Below, one piece after another: positions 6,370-8,804 of a DNA stretch of 8,804 nucleotides; position 1 is the stretch's first letter; each line of letters begins with the position of its first letter. The notes below the pieces were generated by a model, which did not search any database, was not told the origin of the DNA, and saw only the letters and a program-made list of their open reading frames with translations. The translations under genes were made by a program, and so were the position numbers. This DNA is from CAZVAR01 sp964625225 (GTDB lineage Bacteria > Pseudomonadota > Alphaproteobacteria > JAJUGE01), in contig CAZVAR010000145.1 in assembly GCA_964625225.1 (NCBI GenBank), positions 1-8,804 of the forward strand. The letters are read 5' to 3'.

Positions 6370-7434
6370 CTATCCACCCTGTCGCCGATCGCGGGTCAGC
6401 ATCTCCGCGACGGCGTCCAGCGCCTCCCCGTTCTCGACGATGATCTGGCGGGCCAGGGTCTTGAGCGCGAGGATATTGGTCGCACTGGCATCGTCCATTT
6501 CGTCCTTGCCGATGCTCAGCTCGGCGTCGAAGCGGTAATAGTGGCGCGTGTCGGCCCGGCCGTTGAGGATACAGTTCATCTGGTAGGCGGCGGTGCTGGC
6601 CTGGCCCTGCATGAAGATCGAAATGATCGGGGAGCTGTTGGTCGGGTTGATCCAGCCGAACGGCCCCCAGTTCCGCGCTTCGCGGTAGGGAAACGGTCGG
6701 TTCTGGTAGCCGGTGCCGATCGAGACGACGCGGATCTCCTCCGCCGGGTAGCCCATCTTGAGCGCCTCGACATAGGCGGCGACTGCCGGATCGTTGGCGA
6801 ACACGCCCCCATCCACCAGCGTCTCGACCCGGTCGCGGGTCAGGTTGCGCACCTGTGCCGGTTCGAAATAAGTCGGCGCGGCGGAGCTGGCGCGAGCCGC
6901 CTGCCAGAAGTAATAGTCGTCCGACCGCTTTTCCGCGCCGCCGATGCGCGAGACGGCATTCGTCATGAATACAGCGCAGCGGCGCTCGATATCGTAAGCG
7001 GTCAGCATGACGCCGGTCAGGGCCTCGCTCAACCTGCCGAGGCCGAGCCGGGCCTGCAGTTCCATCTCCAGCTCGCCGGAATCGTATTTCTCCTGGATGA
7101 TCGAGCGCGGGTCTGTGAAGGCTTCGCGGATGCGCGAAAAGATGTCGCGGCTGAAGATCTTCGGGCCACGCTCCTCGTACAGTTTCAGGAGCGCCTCCGG
7201 GTCCGCCGCCGGCCGGCCCGGCGCCCGGGGATGCGGCGCAGTCAGCCCGGCCGCGATGATCCCGCCGGTCGAGGTGCCGGCGATCAGCTGAAAATAGTCG
7301 CACAACGGGCGGCGGGCGCCTCCCTCCCGGGCGGCGAGACGCTCCTCCAGCTCCATCAGGATGACGGCGGGGATGACCCCGCGGATGCCACCACCGTCGA
7401 TTGACAGGATGTGGCAAGGCCCAGAGACGGCCAT
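6370..7434 (-). CDS. Patatin-like phospholipase (lipid acyl hydrolase)
   Basis: A 354-residue protein of the patatin family, serine lipases that cleave fatty acyl chains from phospholipids or other acyl lipids through a Ser-Asp dyad. The key elements are all present: the oxyanion-hole motif DGGGIRG (13-19), nucleophile S55 in GTSTGG (53-58) and catalytic D208 in DGG (208-210), so it is likely active. No signal peptide or membrane segment is seen, which suggests a cytoplasmic or peripheral-membrane location. The first 60 residues also resemble plant-patatin and CapV-type phospholipases, but no cyclic-nucleotide synthase or other defence gene is beside it. A GGGGAG ribosome site sits 6 bases before the ATG. 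It lies between the formate dehydrogenase/DUF6494 genes and tupB, same strand; its role there is unknown. Substrate cannot be assigned. Confidence 0.92.
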   Translation of the reverse strand: MAVSGPCHILSIDGGGIRGVIPAVILMELEERLAAREGGARRPLCDYFQLIAGTSTGGIIAAGLTAPHPRAPGRPAADPEALLKLYEERGPKIFSRDIFSRIREAFTDPRSIIQEKYDSGELEMELQARLGLGRLSEALTGVMLTAYDIERRCAVFMTNAVSRIGGAEKRSDDYYFWQAARASSAAPTYFEPAQVRNLTRDRVETLVDGGVFANDPAVAAYVEALKMGYPAEEIRVVSIGTGYQNRPFPYREARNWGPFGWINPTNSSPIISIFMQGQASTAAYQMNCILNGRADTRHYYRFDAELSIGKDEMDDASATNILALKTLARQIIVENGEALDAVAEMLTRDRRQGG

Positions 7435-7457
7435 GACGTCCTCCCCTTCCCCTTCCG

Positions 7458-7490
7458 CCCGCCCCGGCGATGCGGCCTGCCGCAGGCGGG
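7458..7490 (-). terminator. Hairpin between the DUF6494-like gene and the patatin gene
   Basis: A compact inner stem, TGCGG-CCTG-CCGCA (7471-7484), is flanked by outer arms CCCGCC (7458-7463) and GGCGGG (7485-7490) that can also pair, leaving seven unpaired bases on one side. It begins 35 bases after the DUF6494 stop and ends just before the patatin ribosome site. No U-run follows on the minus strand, so it may be a weak or Rho-dependent terminator, or a processing or stabilising hairpin. It weakens the case that fdh and tup share one transcript. Confidence 0.35.
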
Positions 7491-7525
7491 GTCACTTCCG
7501 ATCGCGCAGCCGAACGGCTCGCTGC

Positions 7526-7732
7526 CTATCCGAGCCTGATCTCACCCTCGACGGTCACGACCAGATCGGTCCCCTGGAGTCGCAGCACCGATTCCACCCG
7601 CAGGGTCTCGTCACCGGCAAGGCGGCCGGCGGCGACCGCGTCCCGCACCGCCTTCTCGATTTCGCGCTGCGCGGTTACGCCGAACGTCTTCAGGTGCTTG
7701 CGCACGCTCATGTTGAGCGCGTCCTCGTCCAT
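7526..7732 (-). CDS. Small DUF6494-like protein downstream of formate dehydrogenase
   Basis: A 68-residue acidic-start protein resembling the DUF6494 family: short alphaproteobacterial proteins of unknown function that begin with an acidic N-terminus, then NMSVRKHLKTFGVTAQREIE (7-26), a predicted helical and basic half, and end in a strand-rich VVTVEGEI segment. The assignment is from memory of the family pattern. There is no signal peptide, membrane helix, cysteine or obvious metal site. Translation is well supported: GGGAGG lies 5 bases before the ATG. It sits 27 bases behind the formate dehydrogenase alpha gene, the place where fdsC (fdhD) and fdsD occur in the classic fds operon, but it does not look like FdsD. 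A role as an accessory subunit or chaperone is speculation from position only. Confidence 0.8.
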   Translation of the reverse strand: MDEDALNMSVRKHLKTFGVTAQREIEKAVRDAVAAGRLAGDETLRVESVLRLQGTDLVVTVEGEIRLG

Positions 7733-7759
7733 CGGCTCCTCCCGTCTCGCAATGCAGGG

Positions 7760-8804
7760 TCATTCGGCAGTGGCCACGGCCCGCTCGACCCGGGCGGCGC
7801 AGAACTTGAACTCGGGGATTTTGCCGAACGGGTCCAACGCCGGGTTGGTCAGCAGGTTGGCCGCCGCCTCGACATAGGCGAAAGGCACGAAGACCAGGCC
7901 GGGCGGCACGGCGCCGTCCATCCGGGCCGCGAGCTCGATCGTGCCGCGCCGGGTGGCGACACGGACCCGATCGCCCGGAGCAATGCCGAGCCGGCGCAGG
8001 TCCACCGGCGCGAGGCAGGCCACCGGCTCCGGCTCGATCGCATCGAGCACGCGGGCGCGCCGGGTCATGGCGCCGGTGTGCCAGTGCTCCAGCAGGCGGC
8101 CGGTGGTGAGCACCATTGGGTAGTCGGCGTCCGGCTCCTCGTCGGGCGGGACGATGGCCGCCGGCACGAAGCGGGCACGTCGGGACGCAGTCGGAAAGCC
8201 GTCGCCGAAGACGACTTCCTGACCCGGTCCGTCGGGCGCATCGCAAGGATAGGTGACCGAGTCCTCCCGCAACAGCCGCTCCCAGGAAATGTTGCGCAGC
8301 GACGGCATCGCTGCGGCCATTTCCGCGAATACGTCCCGGGGGTGATCGTAGTCCCAGGCGAGGCCGAGCCTGCGGGCGATCTCCTGGATGATCTGCCAAT
8401 CCGGCCGTGCCTCGCCCGGCGGTGTGAGCGCCTGCCGGCCCATCTGCACTTGACGATTGGTGTTGGTGACCGTGCCGTCCTTCTCCGGCCATGCGGCAGC
8501 GGGCAGAACCACGTCAGCGTGAAAGGCGGTCTCGGTCAGAAACAGGTCCTGCACGACGAGATGATCGAGCTTCGCCAGGGCCTCCCGGGCATGCTGCAGG
8601 TCCGGGTCCGACATCGCCGGGTTCTCGCCCATGATGTACATGCCGCGGATCTCGCCGCCGAGCGCGGCGTCCATGATCTCGACCACCGTAAGGCCCGGCT
8701 GCGGATCGAGCGACGTCCCCCACATCGCCTCGAACCGCCGCTTCGCGTCGCCGTCGTCGACCCGCCGGTAGTCCGGGTACATCATCGGGATCAGCCCCGC
8801 ATCC
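7760..8804 (-). CDS. fdsA: Formate dehydrogenase alpha subunit, C-terminal part (partial)
   Basis: The visible 347 residues are the C-terminal third or so of an FdsA-type catalytic subunit, normally about 900-980 residues; the reading frame runs off the right edge. The enzyme oxidises formate to CO2 at a bis-pterin molybdenum or tungsten centre and passes electrons through Fe-S clusters to an NAD-reducing module. Recognisable parts are LIPMMYPDYRR at the edge, the molybdopterin-oxidoreductase core with MGENPAMSDPD and ADVVLPAAAWPEKDGTVTNTNR, and the dinucleotide-binding domain from about residue 235 of the visible part (TTGRLLEHWHTGAMTRRA, then EAAANLLTNPALDPFGKIPEFKFC). The catalytic Cys/Sec and Fe-S ligands lie outside the window. 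FdsA is favoured over NuoG or nitrate reductases because of the LLEHWHTG and DPFGKIPEFKFC blocks. The symbol is tentative; tungsten-type Fdh1A is a close alternative. Nearby tupBCA favours tungsten but does not show it. Confidence 0.92.
   Translation of the reverse strand, partial: DAGLIPMMYPDYRRVDDGDAKRRFEAMWGTSLDPQPGLTVVEIMDAALGGEIRGMYIMGENPAMSDPDLQHAREALAKLDHLVVQDLFLTETAFHADVVLPAAAWPEKDGTVTNTNRQVQMGRQALTPPGEARPDWQIIQEIARRLGLAWDYDHPRDVFAEMAAAMPSLRNISWERLLREDSVTYPCDAPDGPGQEVVFGDGFPTASRRARFVPAAIVPPDEEPDADYPMVLTTGRLLEHWHTGAMTRRARVLDAIEPEPVACLAPVDLRRLGIAPGDRVRVATRRGTIELAARMDGAVPPGLVFVPFAYVEAAANLLTNPALDPFGKIPEFKFCAARVERAVATAE

Noticed and set aside
6370..7434. CBASS-type defence operon built around the patatin
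   Set aside because: No CD-NTase, Cap2/Cap3 or other defence gene is present. The flanking genes are metabolic (formate dehydrogenase side and tungstate import).
5939..7495. A 518-codon open frame on the minus strand across the patatin and tupB genes
   Set aside because: Its translation is low-complexity Arg/Gly/Pro-rich and it overlaps two clearly recognisable genes in another frame. It is a shadow frame typical of GC-rich DNA.

Overview
The window is very GC-rich, densely coding bacterial chromosome. Codon use is strongly G/C-ending, and ATGA/GTGA stop-start overlaps are common. The FdsA-type formate dehydrogenase, the DUF6494-like small protein and the PhoU-PhoB order together suggest an alphaproteobacterium, probably Rhodospirillales- or Hyphomicrobiales-like. 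That placement is inferred from protein resemblance; there is no rRNA or other decisive marker. I see no mobile element, tRNA, CRISPR array or sign of recent transfer.

Left part (1-1479, plus strand): the end of a phosphate-transport operon. The first 12 bases read Arg-Phe-Gly-stop, which fits the last codons of PstB. They are followed by phoU and, with a 4-base overlap, phoB. This is the regulatory tail of a Pst/Pho locus. No phoR follows.

Everything from 1489 to 8804 is on the minus strand, so it is read from right to left. It begins with the C-terminal part of a formate dehydrogenase alpha subunit (FdsA type) cut by the window edge. Next come a 68-residue DUF6494-like protein, a patatin-like lipid acyl hydrolase, and a complete tungstate ABC importer in the order tupB-tupC-tupA. 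The run ends with a secreted Cu,Zn superoxide dismutase (sodC). After a gap of about 350 bases (3135-3482) there are a TSUP (TauE/SafE) membrane transporter and dapB of lysine/diaminopimelate synthesis. dapB converges on phoB with only 9 bases between the stop codons.

The main biological theme is the pairing of a pterin-dependent formate dehydrogenase with a tungstate-type importer. TupBCA would bring oxyanion across the inner membrane to supply the pterin cofactor of the dehydrogenase, which suggests, but does not prove, a tungsten enzyme. The patatin and the DUF6494 protein sit inside this cluster with no assigned role and are the least explained parts. I found no convincing wholly new system; the most interesting points are this gene neighbourhood, the unusual tup gene order, and substitutions in a normally conserved DapB loop.
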